Positions 25,001 through 35,295 of a stretch of 64,000 nt of DNA are shown piece after piece. The notes below the pieces were generated by a model. It had not been told where the DNA came from. It did no database searches and saw nothing but the letters and a program-made list of their open reading frames with translations. The position numbers and the translations under genes were made by a program. The DNA comes from Trichopria drosophilae (Eukaryota > Arthropoda > Insecta > Hymenoptera > Diapriidae): NCBI GenBank assembly GCA_030407085.1, contig CM059584.1, positions 2,041,501 through 2,105,500 of the forward strand, read 5' to 3'. Numbering within the stretch: position 1 is the stretch's first letter; each line of letters opens with the position of its first letter.

Positions 25001-27879
25001 TGTAATATTACCTGAAAATAAATTCAATTCAATTCAATTCAAAATTTTACATAAAATACAACGCATTGATAAATATTTTCCTTAATTTAAGTCTTTTTTA
25101 AAACAGTTGGTTTCATGCTGCAAAGTAAGTAAATATTAGAAATCTGATTTTTCATATGTATACTAATGCATAATGTTAATAAACATATCGTTTGAAAATT
25201 CAGAAGCCTTGAGCAAGCAATATTAGTTTGTAAAGAACTTGGACAACTGTCTGAAGTACCAAAGTTAGCGCATTCTGCTTGTTCACTTTACCAGCAACAT
25301 GGTTCTCCTGAATCTGGAGCTACAGTACTTGATAAAGGCGCTAAAATGTTAGAAAGTACAGATCCGACCCAAGCCCTGCAACTTTATCAGCGTGCAGCTG
25401 ATGTTGTAATGGTAAGGTTTACAAATATTTCAATAACTATATTTTGAGGGAACTTATCACTAATGGGAAAGCAATTTCATACAAAATAATAGTTGGAAAC
25501 AATTCATTTTCAAAAATATTTATGTAATACTTTGCTTAAAATTTAAGCAAATTCGTAAAAAAAAGTAATTTTTCTAACGAAATTTTGATTTGCTCGTTTA
25601 AGACGTACATCAAATATTTCAAAATTGTAGGAAAATATCAATTTGGTAACCAATTTATAATAATTTTATTATAAGAGATAGAAATGACGTACATTCATGA
25701 ATCGAAGTTATCAATCTGAAGTTGTTTCGCCCAAACTTCTCGTCTCTTTTCTTTTTTTTTTTAATAAAAAAGCCTACTTTTTTTGAATAGCTCCTTTTTT
25801 AATAACTCGGTTAATGAATTAACCGAAATAACATTAACGATTGAATATGTGAATAACGTAACAATAACATTCTTTACAATTATGTTGGTTTTTGAAATAT
25901 TATTTGTCAGAATAGTTATCGTTCCCTTAATTCTTCTAAAAACTCTGCATATTAGTCATCGCACACTCGAACCTACCACAGAATTTCTTTAAGACTATCA
26001 TAATTGCATTTGTTTTGTTTGTTTTTCTTTACACCTGCAAGAGTGGCAGACAATAACATTTCTGATCCAGAGCAGAAGTTTGTAATGTTTTTAAAACGTT
26101 ACGCCCGTATGGTTTCTAATTGTATTAAAATGTTTTGAAAATTAATTTAATATGCCATGTCAATACCAATTTCGTAGGGTGAAGATAGTCCTCGACAAGC
26201 TGCAGAATATATAAGCAAAGTAGCTAGAATTTCGGTCAAACTTGGTTTATATGACCAGGCAGCAGATGCTATTCGACGAGAAATTGGTATGCATCAACAA
26301 ATAGACCACCAACCTTCTGTAGGAAGATTAGCTGTTGCTTTGGTAATCGTACAACTTGCTCGAGGAGATCAAGTAGCGGCAGAAAAAGCATTTAAAGAAT
26401 GGGGAAACAGCTGTGAAGCTCCAGAGGTAAATATTGAAATTTATATATTAATTAATGTTGAATCAGATTAAAGAGTCTCAAACTTGATAAGGAAGAAGAA
26501 AATTCAAATATTAGTGGAAAATAAATAAATTTATTATCACAATTTGTTTTCACTAATCTAAAATATAAAAAAGAAGTAACCCAGATTACCACCTTTTTAA
26601 TTCACATCTTTTCTGTCTAGTTTCAATGCTTTCTAAGCAATATTCAAAAAATCTTTTTACAGTGGTAGAGGGGGCTTTTTAGTACGTAACGAAAAGGATA
26701 ATAAATGCAATTACGCAAAATTATTAACAAGTATAAATATTTTTATTTTATTTAAATAAATAAATTTAAAAAACCGTCGATTTTTGAGAAAGAAATCGTT
26801 TTTGAACGAACTAAACAGTAAATCAGAACCAAACTTGGTACGATTTTGATAAATACAAAATGGCGGAAACAATATGGCGGATGAATTTTTAAATATTCAT
26901 CTGATTTACTTGAAACTCGTTACTCGGGGGTTTCTGAGGTCGCTGATTACGAATTTGAAGTCGGTTTTGAAAAATTCAAAATGGCGGATGAATTTTTCAA
27001 AATTCATCTGATTTACTTGTAACTCGTTACTCGGTGGTTTCTGGGATCGCCGATTAAGAATCTGGCCTCGGATTTGGAATATTCAAAATGGAGGATCCAA
27101 GATGTCCAATCGAAATATGAAAATGTACCAGATATTGATGAAGCTGTGTACTCGGGGGTTTTTGAGGTCGCTTATTACGAATCTGATCTCTGACTTTTAT
27201 ATTTAAAATTCCGAGTACATAGAGTATCAAGTTTTATCTCTATCAAGTAAATTTTTACATTTTTGTAGGCCATCTTGGATCCGCCATTTTGAATTTACAA
27301 AATCTGACTTCAGATTCGTTATCAGCAAAAGGTTAAGAGAGTTAAGAGGTGCTAATGATAAATAGCATAATTTATAGCTAAATTTATTGACTTTTTCAAT
27401 TATAACCTAGACCCATGGGAATTTACAATTGTTTGTCTCTTAGATACAAACATTAGAGATGTTACTTCAGGCCTACGACAATGAAGATGCAGATTCTGCA
27501 AGGTCGGCATTGAATAGTCCATTTATTAAACATATGGATGTGGAATATGCAAAACTGGCTAGAGGTCTGCCGTTACCACAACAAGAGTATGCTGTACCGC
27601 CAGCTGGAATAAGAGCCAATGCTGCGGCTTCTTACATATCTCCAAATGCTAACAAGTTAACAGGACAAGCAACGGTTGAAGCTGATGTTGAGGTAAATAG
27701 AGACATTTTATATTTCACATTTACAGTTTATTCATTTTATTACATATTTTTGTTACATTATCCAGCAACAACACGATTCTACTGTTGAGAAAGCACCAGA
27801 CCAGTCTATATCTGCTGATGTCCCTCCATCAAATACAGAAGCAGATGATCAAGAAGATTACGAAGGTGGCTTATGTTGA
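19063..27879 (+). CDS. NAPG: Gamma-soluble NSF attachment protein (gamma-SNAP)
   Basis: Eight exons join in phase: 19063-19112, 19201-19268, 19344-19428, 25107-25124, 25204-25411, 26178-26426, 27444-27692, 27766-27879 (346 residues; human NAPG has 312). The start MSKIEEANAHIRQAEK and the next block LKTTLLKWRPEYDVAADEYW match the family N-terminus. Helical TPR-like repeats follow, including FHAAKSLEQAI, ALQLYQRAADVV, YAKLARGLPL and the diagnostic acidic C-terminus ending YEGGLC (SGGLC in human). SNAPs recruit the NSF ATPase to SNARE complexes so that they are disassembled after membrane fusion; the gamma form acts in a subset of trafficking steps. Intron 3 is a 5.7-kb U12-type intron, followed by an 18-base exon. 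Intron 6 (26427-27443) holds a foldback relic. Poly(A) signals are at 28173 and 28278. Confidence 0.95.
19429..19438 (+). promoter_or_regulatory. NAPG: U12-type 5' splice site of gamma-SNAP intron 3
   Basis: The donor reads GTATCCTTTT, a perfect match to the minor-spliceosome (U12-type) GTATCCTTT consensus and unlike the GTAAGT-type donors of the other introns. Confidence 0.85.
19535..20427. mobile_element. Complete GGTAATTCCGACC-family TIR element
   Basis: Left TAGGGGAAAGTGGGGTAATT and right AATTACCCTGTCTTCCCCTA are inverted; CCGACC follows inside the left end and its complement GGTCG precedes the right. TA at the edges suggests a TA target. Partial copies occur at about 1520-1578 and 21893-21955. 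No transposase frame. It lies in gamma-SNAP intron 3. Confidence 0.75.
21247..21790 (+). repeat. 32-bp tandem repeat array of the foldback left arm
   Basis: Units start TTTGACACAG and recur every 32 bases (for example 21247 and 21279), about 17 copies. The variants differ mainly in ATCTA versus ATATA and CCAG versus CGAG. Open frames crossing the array on both strands are by-products of the periodicity. Confidence 0.9.
21893..21955. repeat. Right-end copy of the GGTAATTCCGACC family
   Basis: ATAAGCGAAATAATAG followed by GAATTACCCAACAGGTCGTA matches the right end of 19535-20427 (20362-20415). It lies in the spacer of the foldback element, so it is an older insertion carried or captured inside it. 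Confidence 0.5.
22899..22985 (+). mobile_element. TTAA-type terminus with duplicated 30-bp motif
   Basis: TTAACCCTTTCACTGTGGAC resembles the left ends of TTAA foldbacks. CACTGTGGACTACGTGTATA is repeated at 22957 as CACTGTGGACTGTGTGTATA, each copy holding a GTGTATACAC dyad. No right end identified. Confidence 0.45.
23053..23310. mobile_element. 258-bp palindromic MITE
   Basis: ATGAATAAAAACCACAAGCA on the left pairs with TGCTTGTGGTTTTTATTCAT on the right, and pairing continues through AAATTATCGAAATTAAACAT and GATGAGTGACAAAAAAATAA. Non-coding, in gamma-SNAP intron 3. Confidence 0.8.
23435..23500 (+). repeat. Penelope-like 3' terminus with hammerhead-like motif
   Basis: GAAAAGGGCTACAATAAATG followed by GCCGAAACGTCAATCG matches the usual ending of Penelope-like elements, where a degenerate hammerhead ribozyme (stem II then GAAAC, then GTC) resides. 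The CTGATGA box is degenerate here. Confidence 0.45.
24290..25042 (+). mobile_element. Non-LTR retrotransposon 3' end
   Basis: The frame QILQNLIIKRIFFKPRLY, then LTELFYTSKLLDVRKIFYLN, continuing past a stop into a frame ending near 24735, resembles the C-terminal tail of jockey/CR1-type reverse transcriptases. An untranslated region follows and ends in AATAAATTCAATTCAATTCA, a poly(A)-like signal plus short tandem tail typical of a LINE 3' end. It is 5'-truncated and inactive. It lies immediately upstream of the branch point of gamma-SNAP intron 3. Confidence 0.65.
25078..25086 (+). promoter_or_regulatory. NAPG: U12-type branch point of gamma-SNAP intron 3
   Basis: TTCCTTAAT matches the U12 branch-site consensus TTCCTTRAY. 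The branch adenosine lies about 20 bases before the acceptor AG at 25105-25106, a little longer than the usual 10-16. Confidence 0.7.
25107..25124 (+). other. NAPG: 18-base microexon of gamma-SNAP
   Basis: Preceded by AAAACAG and followed by GTAAGTAAAT. Joined in phase between 19428 and 25204 it supplies the residues S-W-F-H-A-A-K, matching ALFHAAK in human gamma-SNAP. Without it this conserved helix is missing, which strongly supports the exon. Confidence 0.88.
26820..27320. repeat. Relic of the CAAAATGGCGG foldback family
   Basis: Intron 6 of gamma-SNAP contains three to four diverged tandem units of roughly 110 bases, each with TTCAAAATGGCGGATGAATT, then CTCGTTACTCGGNGGTTTCT and TCGCTGATTACGAAT. 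The right side has the inverse GGATCCGCCATTTTGAATTT. The same sentences recur at 42.4-43.9 kb and 55.6-56.4 kb. The TTAA ends are not preserved. Confidence 0.6.
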
Positions 27880-28172
27880 TCTTCTTAATATTGTGACTGG
27901 TGTTAATATTGTTCAGTTTAACCAATCGATCCTTGTCAATAGAGTTATTTATGTGCTAATATATGAACTTTATGACAAATGCGCTTAGACATATGAACGT
28001 CAGATGTATAAAATAGGTTTTTGTCTTGCACATAATATATTGTAATGTTCATCATTTTAATATTACGGACATATTATTTGAGAATGTTTTTTTAAACGTT
28101 TAATTCTGAAACGACTATTGCACAAAATTAAGTCTTCGTGTTATATTCGTTTCTAATCGATAAACAAATTTT

Positions 28173-28283
28173 AATAAAAATTTATTCTAATGTGGTTAAA
28201 TATATAAATTGAAGAATGTTACAATGATTGAAATGTATATGTATGAAATAAGTTATATTTATTCATGAATCTAAGTAAATAAA
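28173..28283 (+). terminator. NAPG: Poly(A) signals of gamma-SNAP
   Basis: Two AATAAA hexamers, at 28173-28178 and 28278-28283, lie 300-400 bases after the stop codon and are the likely 3' end signals. Confidence 0.6.
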
Positions 28284-28639
28284 CTGATTCACCACTTTCA
28301 ACTATTTTGATTTAATCTAAGTTTTTAAGTGTAAGTATTCCTTGAGAATTCTTAACTGTCTCTTTTAGGACCACTCTTGTTGCTCACATCAAAATGGATT
28401 TTTATTAGAAATAAGAATCGTAATAAATTAAACATATAAATACTGTTGTACATCTGTTAATATTTTAATATATTATTTAGACTTGTTTACTAGTATATTC
28501 TCAATATATTGTGTGATAAATTTTAATATTTTTGGTTTTAATTTATTCTTTGCAAATTACAATGTTATTGGTGTGTGGTTATTTTATTTAATTATTACTG
28601 ATTATCTTATTCTTTGCATATCTATGGCAAAAGTAATAG

Positions 28640-28830
28640 CCTATTATTATTATTATTACGACTTTATTGGCCTTATTAAAATAGTTACAAACAATAAATA
28701 TACATATAAACAGATATGCCAAAAGGCGAGCCACAGCTGATGCTGTTTTACAGACTGACCTCAATTCATTATTGTTATTATTAAGGAGCTTAAAAGACAA
28801 ATTAATCTTTAGATAACCCTTGCCGGTATC
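28640..28830 (-). mobile_element. LINE 3' end (minus strand)
   Basis: On the minus strand the sequence runs to GGCCAATAAAGTCG followed by a short (TAA)n run, the usual end of a non-LTR retrotransposon. Upstream is a block with CAGTCTGTAAAACAGCATCA. No coding sequence remains. Confidence 0.5.
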
Positions 28831-28839
28831 ATTGTTGCT

Positions 28840-29830
28840 ATCTAACATAATTACCCAATATTAGATTCTGTATGACTAAATAAAAACACAATGATAGCCA
28901 AATTATGTCTATCTTAATACAATAAAGTAATGATACATCAATAGATCATACTATGCAAAATGCATTCTTACGATTCTCCACTTTGATCTAAAATTTAAAT
29001 GCACCATACCAAAACTTTAACAGATCATGGTTACAAGTATGTTTTGTGTACTTACCATAAACAGTGAATTCTTAGCAACTTGTTAGTATAGCCATTTCAC
29101 GTTGTCACAAAATTAACACATTTTTACTAATTAAGATTAAGGTTTATCAATTACAATAAAACACCTGACAGAAAATACTTCAATAACAACCAATCAAATA
29201 TAAATTTATTAACATGTATCACTGCCTTGTAACATAGTATCATTATTCAAATGAGGGTATTAAACCAAAGTACATTATGCGTATAGATTTGCAGGTTTCT
29301 GTAATTTTGCCCGCCAGTTCTCAAATTCCATTTCCCCCATGATCTTCTTATGCTGTTTATCGCGATGGTCACGTGTTCTGTGTTTATGTATTATGTCAGG
29401 ATTTTATATGAAGCGTTCTCTTTTGGTTTCTTTTCCGGATTCGGTGAGTCAAATTCCCTAGGGTTCCTAGTAGATAGTTACGTACTTTTCTCTCTTGCTT
29501 CCGGCAGGATTAATTTTTTGGTAAGTTCCTAAATTGCTTCAAACCTGTTTTTGTTACACAGGGAATGCCAGAAACTTTATTCCATGGGGAGCATAGAACA
29601 ATAACTAATCTTCTTCTTTTTCTTCTTCTTTTGTGTGGTATATTTAGGATGGACAAGCCACTCTATGACCACGGCCCGATCTAGAGAGATCTTCAGCCCA
29701 GGGATGTTCTAGAGATTTTTGAGTTGGGGTTGTCAGCTTGAAGTTGTTTCTCTAGGCTTTTGTAGCGTTTAGTGTTCGTTGGCTTCACGGAGAGACTAGA
29801 GGCAAGATTTTTGTCCGGCCCTCTACGCGC
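28840..29830. other. Intergenic stretch, nothing firmly recognised
   Basis: No supported gene. Around 29640-29830 a minus-strand frame runs into the left arm of the palindrome that follows and might be LINE-derived, but I could not place it. Confidence 0.35.
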
Positions 29831-31858
29831 AATAAAGGTACTAGACCACCGGACGAAAAATCTAGGTAGGCGCGCATAAAGATCGTGCATACTCCGTGGC
29901 CAAATCGAACGTGCGGAGTATAAACATTCTCCCCACTCTGCCGCACGAAATTCCTCCAAGAGTCGGACGATTTTCAGACCTGGCTCGGACGATTTTCATG
30001 CGGCAGTCGGCAGTCTCAATAAATATGTATTTTATTTTTGTTTGCCTTATGCAAAGTGTCATTTCCGAAGTATTTTTTGATGCTGAAAACAGTGGTGGCC
30101 TCAAAATTTCTTTATCATGCACAATTTTTTAAAGAAATGAGGTGAAATATGTCAAATTTTGTTTTTTACCACATGAATCATTTTTTTTGTAGCAAATAAA
30201 TAATTGCCTTAAATTTATAAGGTATCATTTTGGAAGTACTTTTTCGTGCAGACTTTTCCTATGACATCATGATAGGAAAGTGAAGTTAAGTGTGTATTTT
30301 TGCTTTATTTATATGGTGGAATATGGTCAAAAACAAAAATGTTGACATATTTAGTTTAAATTTTCACAAAATTGTGACATGATAAATAATTATGAGAGCA
30401 CCATCGTTTTCAGCAAAAGTATTTACCATGTCAAAGATATAATCGACATTAGACAATGTTATACAGGGTCATCGAAAAGTATCGGACCCCCCTAATATCT
30501 TCAGTTAGAATGCACTTAGGAGAAAATGTCCAACAGCAAAGTTGTATGGTTTCAAGCGGGGAGTAAGATGATGACCTTGACTTAGACCTTGACCATGTCC
30601 TTCAAGGTCATTTCAAGGTCAATCTTATTTTTTTAAATAGAACCCCCTACATTTTATTGCATATTCTTATAGCTTATCTCGAGAGCTTTCCAAAACATTA
30701 TAATAAAATATTTTTTTATTAAGTGCTTTTTGAGTTATAAAGGTTTGAAGTTAACAATTTTTTGACACAAAATGTAGAATATCTTGTAAAATATTATTTA
30801 GTTTTCAGTAATCATAACCTTAATACTTTTGTGCGCGGAATAATGAGACCAATTAATTGGTTTAAAGAAAATACATTAATCGGATTTCCCCCTAATATTT
30901 TCAGTAAGAATGCATTTTGGAAGGAACAAATTGTTAACTTCAAACCTTTATAACTCAAAAAGTACTTAATAAAAAAATATTTTATTATAGTGTTTTGGAA
31001 AGCTCTCGAGATAAGCTATAAGAATATGCAATAAAATGTAGGGGGTTCTATTTAAAAAAATAAGATTGACCTTGAAATGACCTTGAAGGACATGGTCAAG
31101 GTCTAAGTCAAGGTCATCATCTTACTCCCCGCTTGAAACCATACAACTTTGCTGTTGGACATTTTCTCCTAAGTGCATTCTAACTGAAGATATTAGGGGG
31201 GTCCGATACTTTTCGATGACCCTGTATAACATTGTCTAATGTCGATTATATCTTTGACATGGTAAATACTTTTGCTGAAAACGATGGTGCTCTCATAATT
31301 ATTTATCATGTCACAATTTTGTGAAAATTTAAACTAAATATGTCAACATTTTTGTTTTTGACCATATTCCACCATATAAATAAAGCAAAAATACACACTT
31401 AACTTCACTTTCCTATCATGATGTCATAGGAAAAGTCTGCACGAAAAAGTACTTCCAAAATGATACCTTATAAATTTAAGGCAATTATTTATTTGCTACA
31501 AAAAAAAATGATTCATGTGGTAAAAAACAAAATTTGACATATTTCACCTCATTTCTTTAAAAAATTGTGCATGATAAAGAAATTTTGAGGCCACCACTGT
31601 TTTCAGCATCAAAAAATACTTCGGAAATGACACTTTGCATAAGGCAAACAAAAATAAAATACATATTTATTGAGACTGCCGACTGCCGCATGAAAATCGT
31701 CCGAGCCAGGTCTGAAAATCGTCCGACTCTTGGAGGAATTTCGTGCGGCAGAGTGGGGAGAATGTTTATACTCCGCACGTTCGATTTGGCCACGGAGTAT
31801 GCACGATCTTTATGCGCGCCTACCTAGATTTTTCGTCCGGTGGTCTAGTACCTTTATT
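29831..31858. repeat. 2-kb near-perfect palindrome
   Basis: The left arm, from AATAAAGGTACTAGACCACC (29831) to about 30765, is inverted from about 30924 to 31858, leaving a spacer of about 160 bases. The arms are so similar that a 78-codon frame at 29896-30132 (+) is repeated residue for residue at 31557-31793 (-). Inside, TACAGGGTCATCGAAAAGTA (30462) and its inverse at 31226 look like termini of a smaller TA-flanked element centred on the same axis. Arm identity indicates recent origin or ongoing gene conversion. The right edge abuts a LINE fragment. No target duplication was found. Confidence 0.85.
30462..31226. mobile_element. TIR element at the palindrome core
   Basis: Termini TACAGGGTCATCGAAAAGTA and its inverse, with TA edges, resemble the ACAGGGTG-type ends of many mariner-like elements. 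Arms hold AGGTCATTTCAAGGTCAATC-type sequence. Its inverted arms are continuous with the outer palindrome, so it may be the original foldback around which the larger one formed. Confidence 0.6.
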
Positions 31859-31865
31859 AGAGATT

Positions 31866-32369
31866 TTATTTGCATAAAGAAAAACGTCTCTTCCTACCTT
31901 TAGAGACGAGAAATAAAATAAACAAATAGCTAAAAGGGTCATTTTTGGTTATGTTGACGGACGGCAACGTCTTAGGAAGCATACCACCGAAGTCATATTG
32001 GCGTCCGTTCCATATTTGACTCGATAGGTACCTGGTGAACCTCCTTAAGTCATACCTTACAACTGAGAATTGAGGGCACGAAAATATCATATGGTTAGGG
32101 TCGCCATCATCATGTTGGCAAATGCATTTATTCGTGTTTATGCGTTTTGTTTTAAATAAATATTTGGGACAATAACTAATCGGGAGCATGAAATGTCCTA
32201 GTTTGGCGACATTGGAAGTAGGCTGGAACGAACATATTGCGACATGGCAGGTTCTACTGCATCTTTTCATGGATTGATACCAGTCCATTGGCTGGGATCT
32301 CGACGTTGGGTTTGGGTGGTAGGTGCAGCACTGTACAGCAAGAATCAATTGCATTAAGTTATTCTGCAC
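31866..32369 (-). pseudogene. Non-LTR retrotransposon C-terminal fragment
   Basis: The minus-strand frame contains NKCICQHDDGDPNHMIFSCP, a C-x-C...H...C pattern as found at the C-terminus of jockey/I/R1-type polyproteins, followed by VRYDLRRFTRYL. The upstream frame LGHFMLPISYCPKYLFKT fits the preceding RNase H-like tail of such elements. It is cut by the palindrome edge at 31858, so only the end of the protein remains. Confidence 0.6.
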
Positions 32370-32929
32370 TAGGATGTGAAGGAGCGTTATCTAAAAGTAA
32401 AATAACTTTTTCTTGCGAATGATGATGCTTCTTTACAGCTGGATGAAATACAGTAGAGTACCATAAGCGAAAAATATCTGCATCCTTTGGGACCTATAAG
32501 ACGCTGATAGTATGTACACAATTAAAAGGGGAATTCGGGCTTGCCAGGAGCATTCGCACACGTGATGACTTACTATGTCCTTAGCAATTTTAAACGCTTC
32601 TGCTCTTTTTTCGACTGCGGAAGCTACTGTTTTTCGTGGGAGTTAATTTCACTGCAAACCCTTCTCGTTAGCATTATATATTTGATTTTAAGTTACCCTA
32701 CTGAAAAAATCCAGGTGGGTTTTTCCACGTGGTCTAGACCACCTAGTTTTGGCCCATTTGACCAGGTCGAGTCCATGTGGGATTCTCTCACGTTTCTACC
32801 CTACTGAAATATTTTTTCCGACAAAAATAACTGCATAAAATGTTTTCGTTTACTATTTTGTTAGTAACTATTAACGTTTGCAAAGAATTGCTTTAGTTTT
32901 TTCACTCTTATTCACGTAGTAATATTTAT
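32370..32929. other. No gene seen
   Basis: Short frames only; likely continuation of decayed LINE sequence near its left edge. Confidence 0.35.
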
Positions 32930-33010
32930 GCGAGCGAAACGTAGTGGTTAAGGCGTCAGCGTAGTAAAGGGAAGACCCAGGTTCGATCCTTGGTCGGGGT
33001 AAATTATCTA
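32930..33010 (+). repeat. tRNA-derived SINE-like head
   Basis: GTAGTGGTTAAGGCG (A-box-like) and GGTTCGATCCTTGG (B-box-like) are spaced as in a tRNA promoter. The acceptor and anticodon stems do not form, so it is not a functional tRNA. Confidence 0.55.
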
Positions 33011-33178
33011 ACATTCACATAAATATTAATAAGAAGCAAATTAAATATCTATAATAATTCGTCCTATTATTTTAGTTTTTTTAATGGCTGTTTACATTTA
33101 TCACATGATATCACGACTTATGGATATTGGATCGTATCCCATTTGATCGTAACCCATTTCATAGTCTTCCACTTGATC

Positions 33179-33405
33179 TCTGGACACTTCATCGTCTTGG
33201 ACACTTCATCGTCTGGGACACTTCATTGTCTGGACACTTCATCGTCTGGACACTTCATCGTATGGACATTTCATCGTCTGGACACTTCATCATCTGGACA
33301 TTTCATCGTCTGGACACTTCATCGTCTGGACACTTCATCGTCTGGACATTTCATCGTCTGGACACTTCATCGTCTGGACACTTCATCGTCTGGACACTTC
33401 ATCGT
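33179..33405 (+). repeat. 16-bp minisatellite
   Basis: Around fourteen copies of CTGGACACTTCATCGT, with CATTT/CACTT and CATC/CGTC variants. Long frames on the plus strand reflect the repeat, not a gene. Confidence 0.9.
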
Positions 33406-33464
33406 TCACCTAATTTCCTCTTCCCAGACATGTATCCAGAACAATCCCAAGTTTTTTCAATATT

Positions 33465-34015
33465 TCTTGATCTTCTTTGATCTTTCTCGATCTTCACCGA
33501 TCTTTTTCTACCTTTCTCGATCTCTCTTTCCTCTCCATCATCCACCTTCTTACTTGATCTTTCTTGGTCGTTGTCAATCATTCTCGATTTTTCTCGATCT
33601 CTCTTGATCCCTCTCCATTACCATCTTTATCGATCTCCCTAGATCATCCTCGATCTTCCACGTTCTTTCTAAATGATTCTCGATCTCTCGCCATCTATCT
33701 CGATCATTTTCGATCTCTCGCCATTTATCTCGATCATTCTCGATCTTTTTCTATCCTTCTCGGTCGTTTTCAACCTTTCTCCATCTTTCTCGATCTCTCT
33801 CTACCACTATCCATCTTTCTCGATCTTTCTTGATTTTTCTCCCCCTTTCTCGATCATTCTTGATCTTTCTCGATCTTCCTTGATTTTTTCGATCTCTCTC
33901 GATTTCTTTACATTTCTCTCGATCTTTCTCCATCTTTCTCAATAATTATTGATCTTTTTCAATATTCCTCGTTCCTTCTCGATCATTTTCCATTTTTTTT
34001 CATCTTTCTTGATCT
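33465..34015 (+). repeat. Decamer array (TCGATCTTTC)n
   Basis: Diverged 10-base units, mainly TCGATCTTTC and TCGATCTCTC, for about 550 bases. The same motif appears in the opposite orientation at 34990-35295. Confidence 0.85.
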
Positions 34016-34020
34016 TCATC

Positions 34021-34989
34021 GGAATTCTGACGGGAATATTATTTCCTAGGGAATTCTGACGAAATAATTATTTCCGGGGAATTCTGGCGCGAAAATTATT
34101 TTCGGGAAATAAAATCCGGTACCGTTTACCACAATACAAGTCATCTTTGGAGGTACAGTATTCAATCGGAAGCGATAAAATAGAAAACAACGAATTTTCA
34201 AAACATGGCAGCGGACGCCGAAGTCTTTGTCAACTCGAGTAAATGCTTTCCCTCAAATTGGGAGTGCCGTCCTCCAGATCCCTGCTAAAACTATCCTTAA
34301 CCTAACCAAACACATAAACCTTTGTTGCGTCAGTCTCCCTCCCACTCATGCATGATATAGGAAACCGTACGTGTATACAGACACTCCGATTTAATTACCT
34401 ACTTTCGAACGTTTTGAATTTTCAAACTTATCAGAGAAGGAAGTTAAGAGTACATCAGTTTGTCAAACCCACCAAATTTTATTTACGCGGTCTTCAAAAT
34501 TGTCTTTGATGGCAGTGGATGTTTCGAATATCCCCCGCTTAGAAGTGTATTAAATGCCGAGTTGAAGGCTTGTGTCACACGTATTATCATACCCCATATA
34601 TAGAGGGTGTCCAAGAAGTGGGTTACGGTATTTCAGGAGGTGATTCTCCACAGTAATTCAAACAAAAAAATATTCTCGCAAAATTCGATCTCAGAATCAG
34701 AATTTCAGCGACGGGCCATTGATTTTTAGGAAGATACATAAGTTTTTTGCAATAACTTTACACGCTTTTAAGTTATTTCAATGAGTGAGGGCTAATTGTT
34801 AAGCTTTCTTTACGCCTTACAATTTATCCGTATAAGAATTTGACCTGCGTAGAATATTTCGGAAGTTTCGTAAAAATTCATGTCAATCCATCCTTCGTTA
34901 AGAAAATTTATTTGCCGCAATAATCCGACAGCTTCTCTGTGGTTAGAACAAATCCTAATTTGATGAAAAAAAACGAAAAAGTTCGGAAA
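34021..34989. other. Spacer between opposed decamer arrays
   Basis: Begins with three TTCTGACGGGAA-type units. A transposon terminus-like GAGGGTGTCCAAGAAGTGGG sits near 34606. No coding sequence supported. Confidence 0.35.
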
Positions 34990-35295
34990 ATCCAAAAAGA
35001 TCGAGAAAGATCGAGGAAGATCGAAAAAAATTGAGGAAGACCGGGAAAGATTGAGTAAGGGTCGAGGAAGACCACCTAAGACCCAGGACGATCGAGAAAA
35101 ATCGAGACAGATCGGTAAAATCTAGATAAGTCGATAGAAAATCGTAAAGATCGAGAAAGATCAGTAAATTCAGAATGATCAAAAAAGATCGAGGAAGATT
35201 GAGGAAGATCGTGAAAGATTGGGGAATGTAGAGAAAGATCGAGAAACATCGAGAAAGAAGATCAGTAAATTCAGAAAGATCAAATAAGATCGAGT
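34990..35295 (-). repeat. Inverted decamer array (GAAAGATCGA)n
   Basis: Reverse-complement orientation of the 33465-34015 motif (GATCGAGAAA units). It directly abuts the 3' end of the Ty3 integrase pseudogene, where the rest of the element and its LTR would be expected. Confidence 0.85.

Noticed and set aside
29896..30132. 78-codon frame conserved in two copies (also 31557-31793)
   Set aside because: The identity is due to the DNA palindrome itself; no sign of protein-level selection or homology.
32930..33010. tRNA gene on the plus strand
   Set aside because: Internal promoter motifs only; cloverleaf does not close, so SINE-derived.
33127..33945. Plus-strand frames of 90-154 codons rich in SSSGHFIVWT or leucine/serine
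   Set aside because: Products of the 16-bp and 10-bp satellites; periodic peptide, no start context or homology.
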